DNA of 64,000 bases from Whitmania pigra (taxonomy: Eukaryota > Annelida > Clitellata > Hirudinida > Haemopidae), in NCBI GenBank assembly GCA_021613335.1, contig JAJTWR010000147.1, positions 1 through 64,000 on the forward strand, given 5' to 3'. Below, piece after piece: positions 38,066 through 48,257 of the stretch. The stretch's first letter is position 1. The number at the start of each line of letters is the position of its first letter. The notes under the pieces were generated by a model. It searched no databases. It was not told where the DNA came from and was given only the letters and a program-made list of their open reading frames with translations. A program made the position numbers and the translations under genes.

Positions 38066-39471
38066 ACCGTCATCGCCACCGCCACCGCGGTCAGCAATGT
38101 TGCGAAGGCGAGAAGCAGGTACCTTCCATTCCAGCGATAGACAATGGTCTGCGGCGATTGACCGGCCGCTCGACCGACGATCATCGACATCGCCGACATG
38201 GGCGAGCCAATGGCAACCAGATTCCACGCCCCGACCAGCGACAAAAAAAGCGCGAAAGGCGGTAAGCTTGCCGGGGTCAGGGAATTGGCCGCCGAGCCCA
38301 GCAAGCTTACGGTGACGACCGGATTGATGCCAATCTGCCCGGCGATGACGATGATAACAATCATGGCAACCAGCAAGAGATAGGGCGGCAGTCCAAAACC
38401 GACGGCCAGAGCGGTGATTTCTTGCGGCGGAATCAACGCCGCAACCCCGGCGGCGATGAAGCCGGCGAGACTCAGGACCAGGACCTCGTATCGCGAATGC
38501 GGCAAGCGGTGGGTTAGATGATGCCGCAACCGGCGCATGACGATGCTGCCGGCGATCTTGATCCCGCGCCGGCGAAATTGCAGCGATAGCCACAGCACGC
38601 TGAATAGCGGCACCGCCAGCGTCAAGCTTCGGACCAAACTCCAGCCGCTCAGCCCCTGGACCAGCACGATCGCCAGTAGCATGGCACAGACGATCAGGGT
38701 CATTGGCAACAATGTCTCGGTCATACGGTGCGCGCTCACCGGTATCGTCACGGCCAGGCGGGTATGGCGGCTGTAGGCCAGCCGGTCCATGACCCAGCCA
38801 GCCGCCATGCTCATGACGGCCAAACCGATGCCCCACGGGGCGTAATGCGCCCATTCGAGCGACGGCGCCAACGACAAACATACCGCCAAAGTAATGGTGC
38901 TCGGCGCCCATAAAGTGACAGCGCCGAAACCACGCAGCAATGCAAGCGACATTCGCCGGTTGCGAATATCGCGCACTCTAGGATTCCCGCCAGCAGCTGC
39001 CAGCGTATTGCTGCTCTGGATCATGGAGCCAAGCAGCGACAGAGCGCCTAGATTGAGCACAATCCCGAACAGATGGCCACCGGCGGTCAGTGCCAGATAG
39101 CGCCGCCCGGGCCCTTGGGCGATCAGGAATTCACCGCATCGCCGCACCAATCGCGAGGTGGCCGCCGGGGCCTGGAGCAATCCCAGCGCCATGATCAGCG
39201 CGCCCAGCGATGTGCCGGCCCCCGCTCCGGCCCACAGCACCGGCCAGGGATCGGAATGCCACAGCAACACCGACAGCCCCGTTATCCCGGCGATCGACAA
39301 CAGCGGTATTTCCCGCCGGCGCGGCGTTGCGATGCAATGCACGGCATAAAGGACGAACAAGGCGGGAGCGCCATGGGTCAGCAAGCTCCACCCTGACGCG
39401 GCGTGCAACAGATTGAGCCCGAGCAAGGAGGTCAGCAACAAGGCTGCGATTGACGGGCGAGCGAAAGACAA
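38062..39471 (-). CDS. Multi-pass membrane protein of unknown function
   Basis: From TTG 39471 the protein has 469 residues and about a dozen hydrophobic segments, for example IAALLLTSLLGLNLLHAA, SLVRSLTLAVPLFSVLWL, YLLLVAMIVIIVIAGQIGIN and LLLAFATLLTAVAVAMTV. The layout suggests a secondary transporter of the ion-transporter type, but I recognise no family signature. TTG 39471 is preferred because AGGAG lies nine bases upstream; an in-frame TTG at 39540 would add 23 polar residues. Only conserved-looking features such as GTSLGALIMALGLLQAPAAT and PSTITLAVCLSLAPSLEW can be pointed to. Function not assigned. Confidence 0.65.
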   Translation of the reverse strand: MSFARPSIAALLLTSLLGLNLLHAASGWSLLTHGAPALFVLYAVHCIATPRRREIPLLSIAGITGLSVLLWHSDPWPVLWAGAGAGTSLGALIMALGLLQAPAATSRLVRRCGEFLIAQGPGRRYLALTAGGHLFGIVLNLGALSLLGSMIQSSNTLAAAGGNPRVRDIRNRRMSLALLRGFGAVTLWAPSTITLAVCLSLAPSLEWAHYAPWGIGLAVMSMAAGWVMDRLAYSRHTRLAVTIPVSAHRMTETLLPMTLIVCAMLLAIVLVQGLSGWSLVRSLTLAVPLFSVLWLSLQFRRRGIKIAGSIVMRRLRHHLTHRLPHSRYEVLVLSLAGFIAAGVAALIPPQEITALAVGFGLPPYLLLVAMIVIIVIAGQIGINPVVTVSLLGSAANSLTPASLPPFALFLSLVGAWNLVAIGSPMSAMSMIVGRAAGQSPQTIVYRWNGRYLLLAFATLLTAVAVAMTV

Positions 39472-39734
39472 GGCTGTTTTCTCCTGAAGCCGGCGCGATG
39501 GCCGGTGGCAGGATAAGCTTATATCGTCGCCCCAGGCCAATGCCGCGCAAGCGCTTCAGCCCTGCCATCCAAGCAAGGTTGCGATGACGGCTACACGGCT
39601 GGTTGCAGCGCGCCGGCAGGGCTTTTTGCTCACGCCATCGTCTTTTGGCATCCTTTCATCGCGCGAACGCTTTCCCATATAGTCATCGTGAGGTTGACGA
39701 TGCGAACCCGGATGGTTGAGAAAAGAGGCTAGAC

Positions 39735-40712
39735 ATGTCCCAAAGCGATTTTGCCGCGCCTTCGCGCTTGTCGCGCTGGCTTGAGCGGTGGTGCATGGCC
39801 AGCAAGCGCCGGACGATCGCGGCGGCGGCCGTTCTGGCGGCGGCGGCGGCGCTTTATTACCCGCTTGGCATGCTTCTGATCCACCGGATCGACGACGACA
39901 TCGCGTTTTCAGCGGCGGCTGAAAACGGCGCCAGCCATGCCGTTGCCATTACCGCGGCCTTGATTGAACGCGAAACCGATCGGTACGGTTGGACCGCCAA
40001 CAGCCCCTTGTTTCTTCCCGCCGCCGCCCTGGACAATATGCCGGAATATCAGCAGGGTATCGTCATGGCATTGGCGCGTTTCGTCACCGAAATGACCGAC
40101 CAGATTGGACGGATGCGCGGATCCTCGCAAGCCGATTCCGACTTGGAAAAGGCTGCCGGATTGCTGAAATATCCAGGAACCGTCTGGCTGTTCGATTTTT
40201 CCACCTCATGGGCGCCAACCGCATCCTCCGAGAGCCAGTATCGGGCTGCCCGTCGAGCGCTGCTCAATTACAACCAGCGCCTGGTCGCCCATGAGGCGGT
40301 GTTCGAACGGCGCGCGGACAATCTGATCGCCATTCTTGAGCGCTTTGCCGCCGATCTTGGCTCGGCTTCCGCCATTCTCAGCCGCCAGATCCACGAGGGC
40401 CGCTCACGCCTGCTGTTCGATACGCGCGCCGACAATGTGTTTTACGGTATCAAGGGCAAGCTTTACGCCTACTATCTGTTGCTGCGGGAATTGCGCGCCG
40501 ATTTTCAAGCCTTGCTCAACGAACGAGAGGCGGACAATGCCTGGTCGCAGCTGCTCTTGTCGCTGGAAGAAGCCGTTCAGCTGGAGCCGTTATTGGTGCT
40601 GAATGCCGCTCCCGATGGCCTGTTCGCTGCCAACCATCTGGCGGTTCAAGGGTTTTACCTGCTGCGCGCGCGCACCCAGCTGCGTGAAATCGCCAGCATC
40701 TTGCAGAAGTGA
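39735..40712 (+). CDS. DUF2333 family protein
   Basis: A 325-residue protein with one N-terminal membrane helix (TIAAAAVLAAAAALYYPLGM, residues about 27-46) and a large soluble, probably periplasmic, domain containing YGWTANSPLFLPAAALDNMP, EYQQGIVMALARFVTEMTDQ and NVFYGIKGKLYAYYLLLREL. This is the pattern of DUF2333, a family common in alpha- and gammaproteobacteria with no known role. It is monocistronic: the neighbours are divergent on the left and convergent on the right. Confidence 0.82.
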   Translation: MSQSDFAAPSRLSRWLERWCMASKRRTIAAAAVLAAAAALYYPLGMLLIHRIDDDIAFSAAAENGASHAVAITAALIERETDRYGWTANSPLFLPAAALDNMPEYQQGIVMALARFVTEMTDQIGRMRGSSQADSDLEKAAGLLKYPGTVWLFDFSTSWAPTASSESQYRAARRALLNYNQRLVAHEAVFERRADNLIAILERFAADLGSASAILSRQIHEGRSRLLFDTRADNVFYGIKGKLYAYYLLLRELRADFQALLNEREADNAWSQLLLSLEEAVQLEPLLVLNAAPDGLFAANHLAVQGFYLLRARTQLREIASILQK

Positions 40713-40795
40713 AAAATCGGTTTCCGCTTGCGGTAAGGCTGTGCGATCTGTGAAGGGGCGGGGTATGAACCGGCTGGCCGCGGCTTTCGTGTCGG

Positions 40796-41953
40796 CTAGA
40801 GGAGATAGGACAAAACCCGGTTGAGCCGCTGCAATCCATAGGCGGTGGCGCGCAGACCGATATCATCCAAGCGCACATAGCCGCCCTCGATCAGATCGGT
40901 CAGTTTGGCTCGATCGAACAGGGCCTCCGGCTCCGCGCCCAATTCGCGGCGAAAACGCTCGCGCGCGATGCCGTCGGTCAAGCGGAGGCCCATCATGGTC
41001 AGTTCGATGCGCCTTGCTGGCGCTTCGACGATCTCGCTGACCGCCATGCCACAGCCGCCCTTGCGCAGATCGGCCAGCCAGCTTTCCGGTGCACGATATT
41101 GAACGGTTCCAAGGCGCGCGCCGTTGGCAAGAGTCAAACGGCCATGGGCCCCTGGACCGATACCGGCATAATCGTCATAGTGCCAGTAAATCAGATTATG
41201 GCGCGATTCCTCGCCTGAGCGCGCATGGTTGGAGATTTCATAGGCCGGCATCGCCGCCGCGGCTAATTCGGCTTGCGTCGTCTCGAACAAAGCGCCGGCC
41301 CGATCGTTGTCCGGCAGGGTGAAATCGCCGCGCCGATGAGCGGCGTGAAAGGCGGTTCCCTCTTCGACGGTCAATTGATAAACCGACAGATGACCGGCGC
41401 CAAACCCCAAAGCCTCGCGCAATTCGGCGCGCCAGCCATCGACGCTTTGCCCCGGGCGGGCATAGATCAGATCGAAACTCCAACGCTCGAACAGCCGGGC
41501 GACCAAAGCCAGCGCCGCTAGCGCCTCGTCTCGCGTATGACGCCGGCCAAGAAAGGAGAGATCCTCCTCTCGCAAAGCCTGCACGCCAAGCGATATCCGA
41601 TTGACCCCGGCGGCGCGGTAGTCAGCAAAGCGACCGGCTTCAACCGCGCTGGGATTGGCTTCCAGGGTGATTTCGGCATCTTCTTGCAAGGGCCAATGGC
41701 GATTGGCGCAAGCAATCAGCGCCGCCACTCCGGCAGCGGGCATCAGTGACGGCGTGCCGCCGCCAAAAAAAATACTGTCCAGCCGGCGTGGCCCGATAGC
41801 GAGCGCCTGGCGGTCAAGGGCGGTCAGCAAACCGTCGATCCATGTTTGCGGCGCGATGGCGTTACGCACATGGCTGTTGAAATCGCAATAGGGACATTTC
41901 GATAAGCAGAATGGCCAGTGGATATAAAGGCCGAACCGGCGCCGCCAGGTCAC
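40796..41953 (-). CDS. hemW: Radical SAM heme chaperone HemW
   Basis: The N-terminus [20 protein letters not shown] contains the CxxxCxxC cluster motif of the HemN/HemW radical SAM group, followed by [17 protein letters not shown] and the [19 protein letters not shown] region. HemW has 385 residues here and lacks the N-terminal extension of HemN; it is thought to deliver heme, not to oxidise coproporphyrinogen. The start overlaps the rdgB stop (ATGA), placing it last in the rph-rdgB-hemW run. Confidence 0.9.
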   Translation of the reverse strand: MTWRRRFGLYIHWPFCLSKCPYCDFNSHVRNAIAPQTWIDGLLTALDRQALAIGPRRLDSIFFGGGTPSLMPAAGVAALIACANRHWPLQEDAEITLEANPSAVEAGRFADYRAAGVNRISLGVQALREEDLSFLGRRHTRDEALAALALVARLFERWSFDLIYARPGQSVDGWRAELREALGFGAGHLSVYQLTVEEGTAFHAAHRRGDFTLPDNDRAGALFETTQAELAAAAMPAYEISNHARSGEESRHNLIYWHYDDYAGIGPGAHGRLTLANGARLGTVQYRAPESWLADLRKGGCGMAVSEIVEAPARRIELTMMGLRLTDGIARERFRRELGAEPEALFDRAKLTDLIEGGYVRLDDIGLRATAYGLQRLNRVLSYLL

Positions 41954-42564
41954 GGGATCGCCGCAAAAACAGCCGCCGCCAACTGCTCGAAGGCGCGCGT
42001 CCGGTGGCTGATGGCGTGTTTTGCCGCCGCAGACATTTCACCGAACGTAAGATCGTAGCCCAAGGGCTGGACCATCGGATCGTAACCGAAACCGTTGCCG
42101 CCACGCGGCGGAAATACCGTCATGCCGGCAACCTGTCCTTGAAAACTGTACATCTCGCCGTCGGGCCAGCACAGGGCAAGAGCGCAAATGAAAGCGCAGC
42201 TGCGGTCGTCCTTATCGGCCAATTCGCGTTCCACCCGCCGCATGGCGGCGGTGAAATCCTTTTCCTGCCCGGCCCAACGGGCCGAATGAATGCCAGGCTG
42301 GCCATCCAATCCCCACACCGCCAATCCCGAATCGTCGCCAAGCGCCGGCAGCCCCGACGCCAAAGAAGCCGTTCGCGCTTTCAACTCGGCATTGGCCATG
42401 AAAGTCGCGCCGGTTTCCTCAGGTTCCGCTAGGCCCAGAATGGCGGAACTGGTGGTCTCAACGCCAAAAGGAGCCAGCAAGGCGGCAATCTCGGCCTGCT
42501 TGCCGCGATTATGGCTGGCAATAACCAGACGGTCGCCTTGCCGCCAGCGGCGAGCGATACTCAC
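41950..42564 (-). CDS. rdgB: XTP/dITP pyrophosphatase (RdgB/HAM1)
   Basis: The start is GTG 42564 (GTGA overlap with the rph stop), giving 204 residues. The substrate motif [14 protein letters not shown], the catalytic region [40 protein letters not shown] and the ending [11 protein letters not shown] are all standard. The enzyme removes non-canonical purine nucleotides. A longer open frame upstream of 42564 overlaps rph and was not used. Confidence 0.93.
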   Translation of the reverse strand: MSIARRWRQGDRLVIASHNRGKQAEIAALLAPFGVETTSSAILGLAEPEETGATFMANAELKARTASLASGLPALGDDSGLAVWGLDGQPGIHSARWAGQEKDFTAAMRRVERELADKDDRSCAFICALALCWPDGEMYSFQGQVAGMTVFPPRGGNGFGYDPMVQPLGYDLTFGEMSAAAKHAISHRTRAFEQLAAAVFAAIP

Positions 42565-43298
42565 AATCCGATTCCCATCACAGCGGCGCGCTGATGGCGC
42601 GTCAGTTCGACGATACCCTTGCGCGCGAGTTTCAATAAGTCCAGGAATTGCGCTTCTTGAAACGGCGCTTCTTCCGCCGTGCCCTGGATCTCGACGATGC
42701 CGCCGCGACCGGTGAGCACGAAATTGGCATCCGCCCCGGCGGCGGAATCCTCGGCATAATCCAGATCCAGCACCGGCTTGCCCTGATAAAGACCGCACGA
42801 CACCGCCGCCACGCTGTCGATCAGCGGCAGGGTTGGCGCCTGTTTTTTGGCCACCAGCTGAGCAAGCGCCTGATGTAAGGCGACATAGCTGCCCGTAATC
42901 GCCGCCGTGCGGGTGCCGCCATCGGCCTGGAGCACGTCGCAATCGATCTTGACGGTTCGTTCGCCAAGGGCCGGCAGATCGACGATGGCGCGCAAGGCCC
43001 GCCCGATCAAACGCTGAATTTCCTGGGTGCGGCCCGACTGCTTGCCGCGGGCGGCCTCACGATCGGTGCGGGTATGGGTCGAGCGCGGCAACATGCCATA
43101 TTCCGCCGTGATCCAGCCGCGCCCGGCGCCACGCATGAAGCCTGGGACTTTTTCTTCCACACTGGCCGTACACAGCACATGCGTATCGCCAAAACGGGCC
43201 AAACACGACCCCTCGGCATATTTGGCAAAACCCGCCTCCAGGCGGATGGCGCGCAATTCATCGACCCCACGGCCCGATGGCCGGAAACTCTGCTGCAT
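42561..43298 (-). CDS. rph: Ribonuclease PH
   Basis: A 245-residue phosphate-dependent 3'-exoribonuclease that trims tRNA precursors. It has [40 protein letters not shown], the phosphate-site region [19 protein letters not shown] and [18 protein letters not shown]. Full length. It overlaps rdgB by four bases, as in many proteobacteria, and lies 53 bases downstream of cobU on the same strand. Confidence 0.95.
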   Translation of the reverse strand: MQQSFRPSGRGVDELRAIRLEAGFAKYAEGSCLARFGDTHVLCTASVEEKVPGFMRGAGRGWITAEYGMLPRSTHTRTDREAARGKQSGRTQEIQRLIGRALRAIVDLPALGERTVKIDCDVLQADGGTRTAAITGSYVALHQALAQLVAKKQAPTLPLIDSVAAVSCGLYQGKPVLDLDYAEDSAAGADANFVLTGRGGIVEIQGTAEEAPFQEAQFLDLLKLARKGIVELTRHQRAAVMGIGL

Positions 43299-43351
43299 GA
43301 GACGAAACCATTCTTGAAAAAACGGCGCACAGACGCCAGAAAACCAGACGC

Positions 43352-43873
43352 TTACCCTTTCACAACCATCGGCAACCCGGCAACCAGGAACAGCACCCGG
43401 TTGGCTTTGGCCGCGACCGCCTGGTTGAGCAGCCCGCAGGCATCGCGAAAACGGCGGGCCAGGGCGTTATCGGGCACGATGCCAAGGCCGGTCTCATTGG
43501 TAACGACAATCACCGGAGCGCTCATACCGGCAAGCGCTGCCAGCAATCCGGCCTGCGCTGGCGCCAGCGCATGGCCGGCGCACAGCAGATTGCTGACCCA
43601 CAAGGTCAAGCAATCGACCAAGATCGGTCGCTTCTGGCAGGCCAGGCGATCGAGCGTCGCTGGCAGATCGACGGGTTCCTCGATCGTTTGCCAGCAAGGG
43701 CCGCGCCGCGTGCGGTGCCAGGCGATGCGTTCGCGCATCTCGTCGTCGAAAGCCTGGGCGGTGGCGATGTACCAACCGCCGCCGGCAGCTTCGATCAGCG
43801 CTTCGGCATGGCGGGACTTACCCGAACGCGCGCCTCCCAACACCAAGGTCAGCGCTGGCAGCTTCTCAGCCAT
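43352..43873 (-). CDS. cobU: Bifunctional adenosylcobinamide kinase / guanylyltransferase
   Basis: A 173-residue protein with the P-loop [19 protein letters not shown], the WHRTRRG region (with the guanylylated His), [15 protein letters not shown] and [20 protein letters not shown]. It activates adenosylcobinamide to GDP-cobinamide in nucleotide-loop assembly of cobalamin. It overlaps cobC by eight bases. In cobalamin numbering of aerobic bacteria it is also called CobP. Confidence 0.92.
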   Translation of the reverse strand: MAEKLPALTLVLGGARSGKSRHAEALIEAAGGGWYIATAQAFDDEMRERIAWHRTRRGPCWQTIEEPVDLPATLDRLACQKRPILVDCLTLWVSNLLCAGHALAPAQAGLLAALAGMSAPVIVVTNETGLGIVPDNALARRFRDACGLLNQAVAAKANRVLFLVAGLPMVVKG

Positions 43874-44438
43874 CGCACCCTCCCTCCCGATTGACGCTCA
43901 GCACCCGCCAGCCCTCGGCAAGCCGGTCGATGCGGGTCAGGCCGCCTGGCGTCAGAACGAAACGCCACGCGATCGGCGGCGGCAGATCCAAAGCCACGGC
44001 AAGAGCGGCGCGGATGGTGCCGGTATGAGCGACGGCGACGATGTCGCCGATGGCGCGATATTCCGCCAGCGCCGCCGCCACCCGGAGCTGCTGGTCATAA
44101 ACGCTTTCGCCGCCAGGCGGTTTGCCGGCGCATGGGTCCTGCCAGAATTTCCGGTAAGCGACATCGCCTTCCCGCCACAAATCGTCATGGCGCCGACCAT
44201 GCCAGGCGCCGAAATCTTGTTCCGCTAGGCGCGGGTCCAGGGCGATGACGGCGGCAGGCGGCGCCAGGGCGCGGGCCGTGGCCAGGGCGCGCGGTTGCGG
44301 GCTGCTCAACCAAAAAGCATCCTTTGGCAGAGAATGACGCGGCAAACGGGTAAGGTCGGCCGGTGCATCCCACGCCGCGATCGTACCCGCTGACCGATCT
44401 GGCGTTGGGGCGTGGCGCAACCACCACCAGCGCGTCAT
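43866..44438 (-). CDS. cobC: Histidine phosphatase family protein, probable alpha-ribazole phosphatase
   Basis: A 190-residue phosphoglycerate-mutase-like fold: WWWLRHAPTPDRS (the RH phosphohistidine motif), LSSPQPRALATARAL, LAEQDFGAWHGRRHDDL and VAVAHTGTIRAAL with the second catalytic His. Its place between cobS and cobU, with a four-base overlap to cobS, points to alpha-ribazole-phosphate phosphatase. Other phosphatase roles cannot be excluded by sequence alone. Confidence 0.85.
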   Translation of the reverse strand: MTRWWWLRHAPTPDRSAGTIAAWDAPADLTRLPRHSLPKDAFWLSSPQPRALATARALAPPAAVIALDPRLAEQDFGAWHGRRHDDLWREGDVAYRKFWQDPCAGKPPGGESVYDQQLRVAAALAEYRAIGDIVAVAHTGTIRAALAVALDLPPPIAWRFVLTPGGLTRIDRLAEGWRVLSVNREGGCDG

Positions 44439-45202
44439 GGCGCCAACGTCGCTAGAGCCAGCAGCACGGCGATTTGGACCGCCTGTTCGCCTGCTCCCAG
44501 AACATCGCCGGTGAAACCGCCGATTTGCCGCCGGGCGATGGCGCGCACCGCCATCCCGGCGAGCAGCGCTGCCATCGGCGCCACGATTAGAGCGGCTGGG
44601 GCAAAGGGCAAGAGTGCGATAGCGGCCAAAGCGCTCCCATGAAACAGCGTCAGCGCCAGCGAACCGCGGCCAACCGACCGCAGTTCCGCCCCTAACCCGT
44701 CGAGGCGGGCGGGCGGCAAACCGATCGCAAGCAACGGCATGGCGGTACGGCTCAGCGTCAAGGCCGCCGGCAAGGCCGCCGCTGGCAAGGCGGCAAGGGC
44801 CGACGCCCGCAGCAAAAACGACACGATCAAGGCGATGGTCCCGTAAACGCCGATCCGGCTATCGCGCATGATGCGCAGTTTGTCGTCGCGGGCGGCGGCG
44901 CCAAAGCCATCGGCGCAATCGGCTAAACCATCTTCATGTAACGCCCCGGTCAAGGCGGACAACAGTGCCAGAGCAAGGCCAGCGGCAACCGTTGGCGGCA
45001 GCCCCAGCATCTGCGCTGCAACCTCAACCGCAGCGGCAACCGCGCCCAGCAAGGCGCCGACCAGGGGGAAAAAAACAATCGCGCGGGCGAGCGCCGCTCC
45101 GCCTCGATGCGCCCAGGCAGGAACCGGGCAGAGGCTCAACAGCGCCACGGCCAGGAAAAATGGGAGAAAAAATACCTGCAACCGGTTTAAAGGCTTGGAC
45201 AT
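44435..45202 (-). CDS. cobS: Adenosylcobinamide-GDP ribazoletransferase
   Basis: The last step of cobalamin assembly, joining alpha-ribazole to GDP-cobinamide in the membrane. The motif LTGALHEDGLADCADGFGAA with its acidic residues and the block DSRIGVYGTIALIVSFLL are diagnostic, and five or more hydrophobic helices are seen. Start ATG 45202 (MSKPLNRLQVFFLPFF) is preferred over an upstream in-frame start because similarity begins there. It heads the minus-strand cobS-cobC-cobU run. No cobalamin riboswitch was recognised in the 87 bases before it. Confidence 0.9.
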   Translation of the reverse strand: MSKPLNRLQVFFLPFFLAVALLSLCPVPAWAHRGGAALARAIVFFPLVGALLGAVAAAVEVAAQMLGLPPTVAAGLALALLSALTGALHEDGLADCADGFGAAARDDKLRIMRDSRIGVYGTIALIVSFLLRASALAALPAAALPAALTLSRTAMPLLAIGLPPARLDGLGAELRSVGRGSLALTLFHGSALAAIALLPFAPAALIVAPMAALLAGMAVRAIARRQIGGFTGDVLGAGEQAVQIAVLLALATLAP

Positions 45203-45289
45203 TCGACAAAAAATCGCCAGTTGGCCTTGTGGAAGGATCTGGCTGCGTTTATAGGACAACCGGTAGAAACCGACAATGGATACGCTCCC

Positions 45290-46324
45290 ATGGTTGTTAC
45301 CGACCAGCAGGCCCAGCCGGCCAGTCTCGATGAAATTCGCGAATTATTGTCGCACTTACCTGGCCCGGATTTGAAGGCTGCAAGCCTGGCGGTGCAGCGT
45401 AACGAGCAATTGACCAAACCGCCGGGCTCGTTAGGCCGGCTGGAAGAACTCGCCGAGTGGCTGTCAGCCTGGCAAGGCCGCCACCCGCCAACCTTGCGCC
45501 GGCCGCGAACGGCGGTGTTTGCCGGCAATCATGGCATCGCGTCACGCGGCGTTTCGGCTTATCCGCCGACTGTGACCCGGCAGATGGTGGAGAATTTTAT
45601 CAATGGCGGAGCGGCGATCAACCAGCTGTGCATCGTCATGGATGCCGATCTGCGGATTTATGAATTGGATATTGAACATCCAACGGTCGATTTCACCACC
45701 GGGCCGGCGATGAGTCATGAGGAATGCGCCAAAGCGATCGCCTATGGCATGATGGCGGTCGAGGATGGGTTGGATGTACTGTGCCTGGGCGAGATGGGCA
45801 TCGGTAACACCACATCGGCGGCGGCCTTGTGTCTTGGATTGTTTGGCGGCGCAGCGGTCGATTGGGTTGGTCCTGGCACCGGGGTGAGCGGCAGCGCCTT
45901 GGCATTGAAACAGCGCATCGTCACTGCCGGCATCAACCGCAATGGCGGCCACGCCAAGGATCCGCTGGAATTGCTCGCCGCCGTTGGCGGATTGGAACTG
46001 GCAGGAATTGTCGGCGCTATTTTGGCCGCGCGCATGGCGCGCACGCCGGTGGTACTCGACGGTTATGTCTGCACGGCCGCTGCCGCCATCTTATATGCCA
46101 TGGAGCCGCGAGCGCTGGATCATTGCCAGATCGGTCATATTTCCGCCGAGCCGGGGCATAAGCGCTTGCTGGAAAAGCTGGAGAAGAAACCGTTGCTCGA
46201 TTTGGGTATGCGTCTTGGCGAGGCCAGCGGCGCGACTTTGGCCATCGCGTTGCTGAAAGCGGCGGTCTCTTGCCATACGACGATGGCAACCTTCGCGGAG
46301 GCCGGGGTGTCCGGCCCGTCTTGA
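45290..46324 (+). CDS. cobT: Nicotinate-nucleotide-dimethylbenzimidazole phosphoribosyltransferase
   Basis: It makes alpha-ribazole phosphate from dimethylbenzimidazole and nicotinate mononucleotide. The 344-residue sequence has LTKPPGSLGRLEELAEWLSA, FAGNHGIASRGVSAYPPTVT, LCLGEMGIGNTTSAAAL and DHCQIGHISAEPGHKRLLEK, all standard. ATG 45290 fits the family start; the frame is open further upstream into the gap before the divergent cobS. It is followed after three bases by regB. Confidence 0.93.
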   Translation: MVVTDQQAQPASLDEIRELLSHLPGPDLKAASLAVQRNEQLTKPPGSLGRLEELAEWLSAWQGRHPPTLRRPRTAVFAGNHGIASRGVSAYPPTVTRQMVENFINGGAAINQLCIVMDADLRIYELDIEHPTVDFTTGPAMSHEECAKAIAYGMMAVEDGLDVLCLGEMGIGNTTSAAALCLGLFGGAAVDWVGPGTGVSGSALALKQRIVTAGINRNGGHAKDPLELLAAVGGLELAGIVGAILAARMARTPVVLDGYVCTAAAAILYAMEPRALDHCQIGHISAEPGHKRLLEKLEKKPLLDLGMRLGEASGATLAIALLKAAVSCHTTMATFAEAGVSGPS

Positions 46325-46327
46325 CGC

Positions 46328-47689
46328 ATGACACAAGGGCTGGCGCGCGTGTCGATCTGGCGAAATTGGTTGTGCAGGTGGCTGGCGTGGCGTGGGCAGA
46401 GCAACGCGCCACGGGCCCGCGGCAGTGTTCGCGTGCAAACCATGCTGGCGATTCGCTGGCTTGGCATCGTTGGGCAGATCGCAGCCCTGGCGGTGGCGAT
46501 TGGGTATTTCGGCTTTGATCTGCCGGTTAACGACTGTATCGCCGTTACCTTGTCCAGCGCCTTGATCAATCTCCATCTGCTCATGACCCGCAACGGCGCT
46601 GCCTGGCTGTCCCAACGCTGGGCGACCGCCTATCTGGGCTTCGATCTGATCCAGCTTGCCGCGCTGCTGTATCTGACCGGCGGGTTGGAAAACCCGTTTG
46701 CCATGATGATCGTCATCCCGGTTACCGTTTCGGCGACCATTCTGCCGCTCTCAAGCACCATCGCCCTGGCCTTGGCGGCCTGTGCGCTGGAAACCCTGCT
46801 TGCCCTCTATCACCGGCCCCTGCCCTGGAGCGAGCCAGGATTGGTTTTGCCGCACATCTATGTTTTTGGCATGTGGGTGGCGCTGATTTCGACGACGAGC
46901 TTCATTGCCGCCTATGCCTGGCGGGTGGCCAATGAAGCGCACCGCATGGCAACCGCGCTGGAAGCAACCCGTATGGCGCTTGCACGTGAACAACGCGCAG
47001 CAGCGCTCGGCGCCTTGGCCGCCGCCGCCGCCCATGAATTGGGCAGCCCGCTTGGCACCATCGCCGTGGTATCGAAAGAGCTGTTCCACGATCTGCCCAA
47101 GGACAGCCCATGGCATGAGGATGTCGAACTGCTGATCAGCCAGTCCAACCGGTGCCGCGATATCCTGGCTCAGCTTTCCGCCATGCCCGATGCCGACAGC
47201 GATTCGCCCTTCGCCCGCCCGCCCGTGAGCTTGCTGTTGCAAGATATCGCCAACGCGCTCGCCGGTTCGCGCTCCATCCAGGTGGTAGCGAAAGCAGAAG
47301 GCGGCTCTCTTGAACCGCTGGTTCGCCGGCAGGCGGAATTATTGCACGGAATCGGTAATTTCATTGGTAACGCTGCGCAATTTGCCGTCCATCAGGTTAC
47401 TGTCACCGCCAGCTGGAACGATCGCGAGATCGTCGTCTGCGTTGCCGACGATGGCCCGGGGTATCCGCACCATCTGCTGCCGCGCCTGGGCGAGCCCTAT
47501 ATCTCCACCCGTTCCGGCCAAGACGGTCATATGGGCTTGGGCGTGTTCATCGGCGCAACGCTGCTTGGCCATACCGGCGCCGTCGTTCGTTTCGCCAACC
47601 GGCCCCAGGGGGGGGCCCTGGTTGTCATTCGCTGGAAAAGAGCGATGATAGAAGTTCCCGCCACCAATCGCACAAGGATCGAACCCTGA
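46328..47689 (+). CDS. regB: RegB/PrrB-type redox sensor histidine kinase
   Basis: A 453-residue kinase with six membrane helices (residues about 40-200), the quinone-site motif GGLENPFAMM near residue 118, an H-box HELGSPLGTIAVV (His236), the redox-active Cys in NRCRDILAQL (about residue 276) and an ATPase domain with VADDGPGYP and DGHMGLGVFIGATLLG. RegB responds to the redox state of the quinone pool and controls respiration, carbon and nitrogen fixation or photosynthesis genes depending on the organism. It overlaps regA at the stop. Placement after cobT and before ubiD, a ubiquinone gene, is suggestive. Confidence 0.93.
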   Translation: MTQGLARVSIWRNWLCRWLAWRGQSNAPRARGSVRVQTMLAIRWLGIVGQIAALAVAIGYFGFDLPVNDCIAVTLSSALINLHLLMTRNGAAWLSQRWATAYLGFDLIQLAALLYLTGGLENPFAMMIVIPVTVSATILPLSSTIALALAACALETLLALYHRPLPWSEPGLVLPHIYVFGMWVALISTTSFIAAYAWRVANEAHRMATALEATRMALAREQRAAALGALAAAAAHELGSPLGTIAVVSKELFHDLPKDSPWHEDVELLISQSNRCRDILAQLSAMPDADSDSPFARPPVSLLLQDIANALAGSRSIQVVAKAEGGSLEPLVRRQAELLHGIGNFIGNAAQFAVHQVTVTASWNDREIVVCVADDGPGYPHHLLPRLGEPYISTRSGQDGHMGLGVFIGATLLGHTGAVVRFANRPQGGALVVIRWKRAMIEVPATNRTRIEP

Positions 47690-48252
47690 TGAACGAGTCC
47701 GAGGGTGCCGCCAACCAGGCGGATCTGCCGAGTTTACTGTTGGTCGATGACGATAGCGTCTTGCTGAACCGGCTGGCCCGGGCAATGGAGCGCCGGGGGT
47801 TTGCCGTCCGCACGGCGGACAGCGTTGCCGCCGGCATCCAAGCGGCTCAGGATCATACGCCGGAATATGCGGTGGTCGATCTGAGGCTGGCGGATGGCAG
47901 CGGGCTGGATGTGGTTGCAGCCTTGCGCAATGCCAGCGAGAATGTGCGCATCGTCATGCTGACCGGTTATGGCAATATCGCGACCGCCGTTGCGGCGGTG
48001 AAGGCGGGCGCTGTCGATTATCTGCCCAAACCCGCCGATGCCGACGCGATCGAAGCCGCCTTATTGCATGGCGGCACCGACGGCATGCCGCCGCCGCCGG
48101 AACTGCCGATGTCGGCTGAACGGGTGCGCTGGGAACATATTCAACGGGTTTTTGAGCAGTGCGAGCGTAATGTGTCGGAAACTGCGCGGCGGTTGCGTAT
48201 GCATCGGCGAACCTTGCAGCGGATCCTGGCCAAACACGCGCCGCGCGGATAA
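47689..48252 (+). CDS. regA: RegA/PrrA-type response regulator
   Basis: The receiver domain has the acidic pocket [10 protein letters not shown], phospho-acceptor Asp64 in [19 protein letters not shown] and [21 protein letters not shown] proline stretch ([19 protein letters not shown]) leads to a Fis-type helix-turn-helix ([20 protein letters not shown]), the very conserved RegA DNA-binding part. 187 residues is normal. It is translationally coupled to regB. Confidence 0.95.
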   Translation: MNESEGAANQADLPSLLLVDDDSVLLNRLARAMERRGFAVRTADSVAAGIQAAQDHTPEYAVVDLRLADGSGLDVVAALRNASENVRIVMLTGYGNIATAVAAVKAGAVDYLPKPADADAIEAALLHGGTDGMPPPPELPMSAERVRWEHIQRVFEQCERNVSETARRLRMHRRTLQRILAKHAPRG

Positions 48253-48257
48253 CCGGC

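Noticed and set aside
45203..45289. Cobalamin riboswitch between cobS and cobT
   Set aside because: Only 87 bases are available and no B12-box-like sequence was recognised on either strand.
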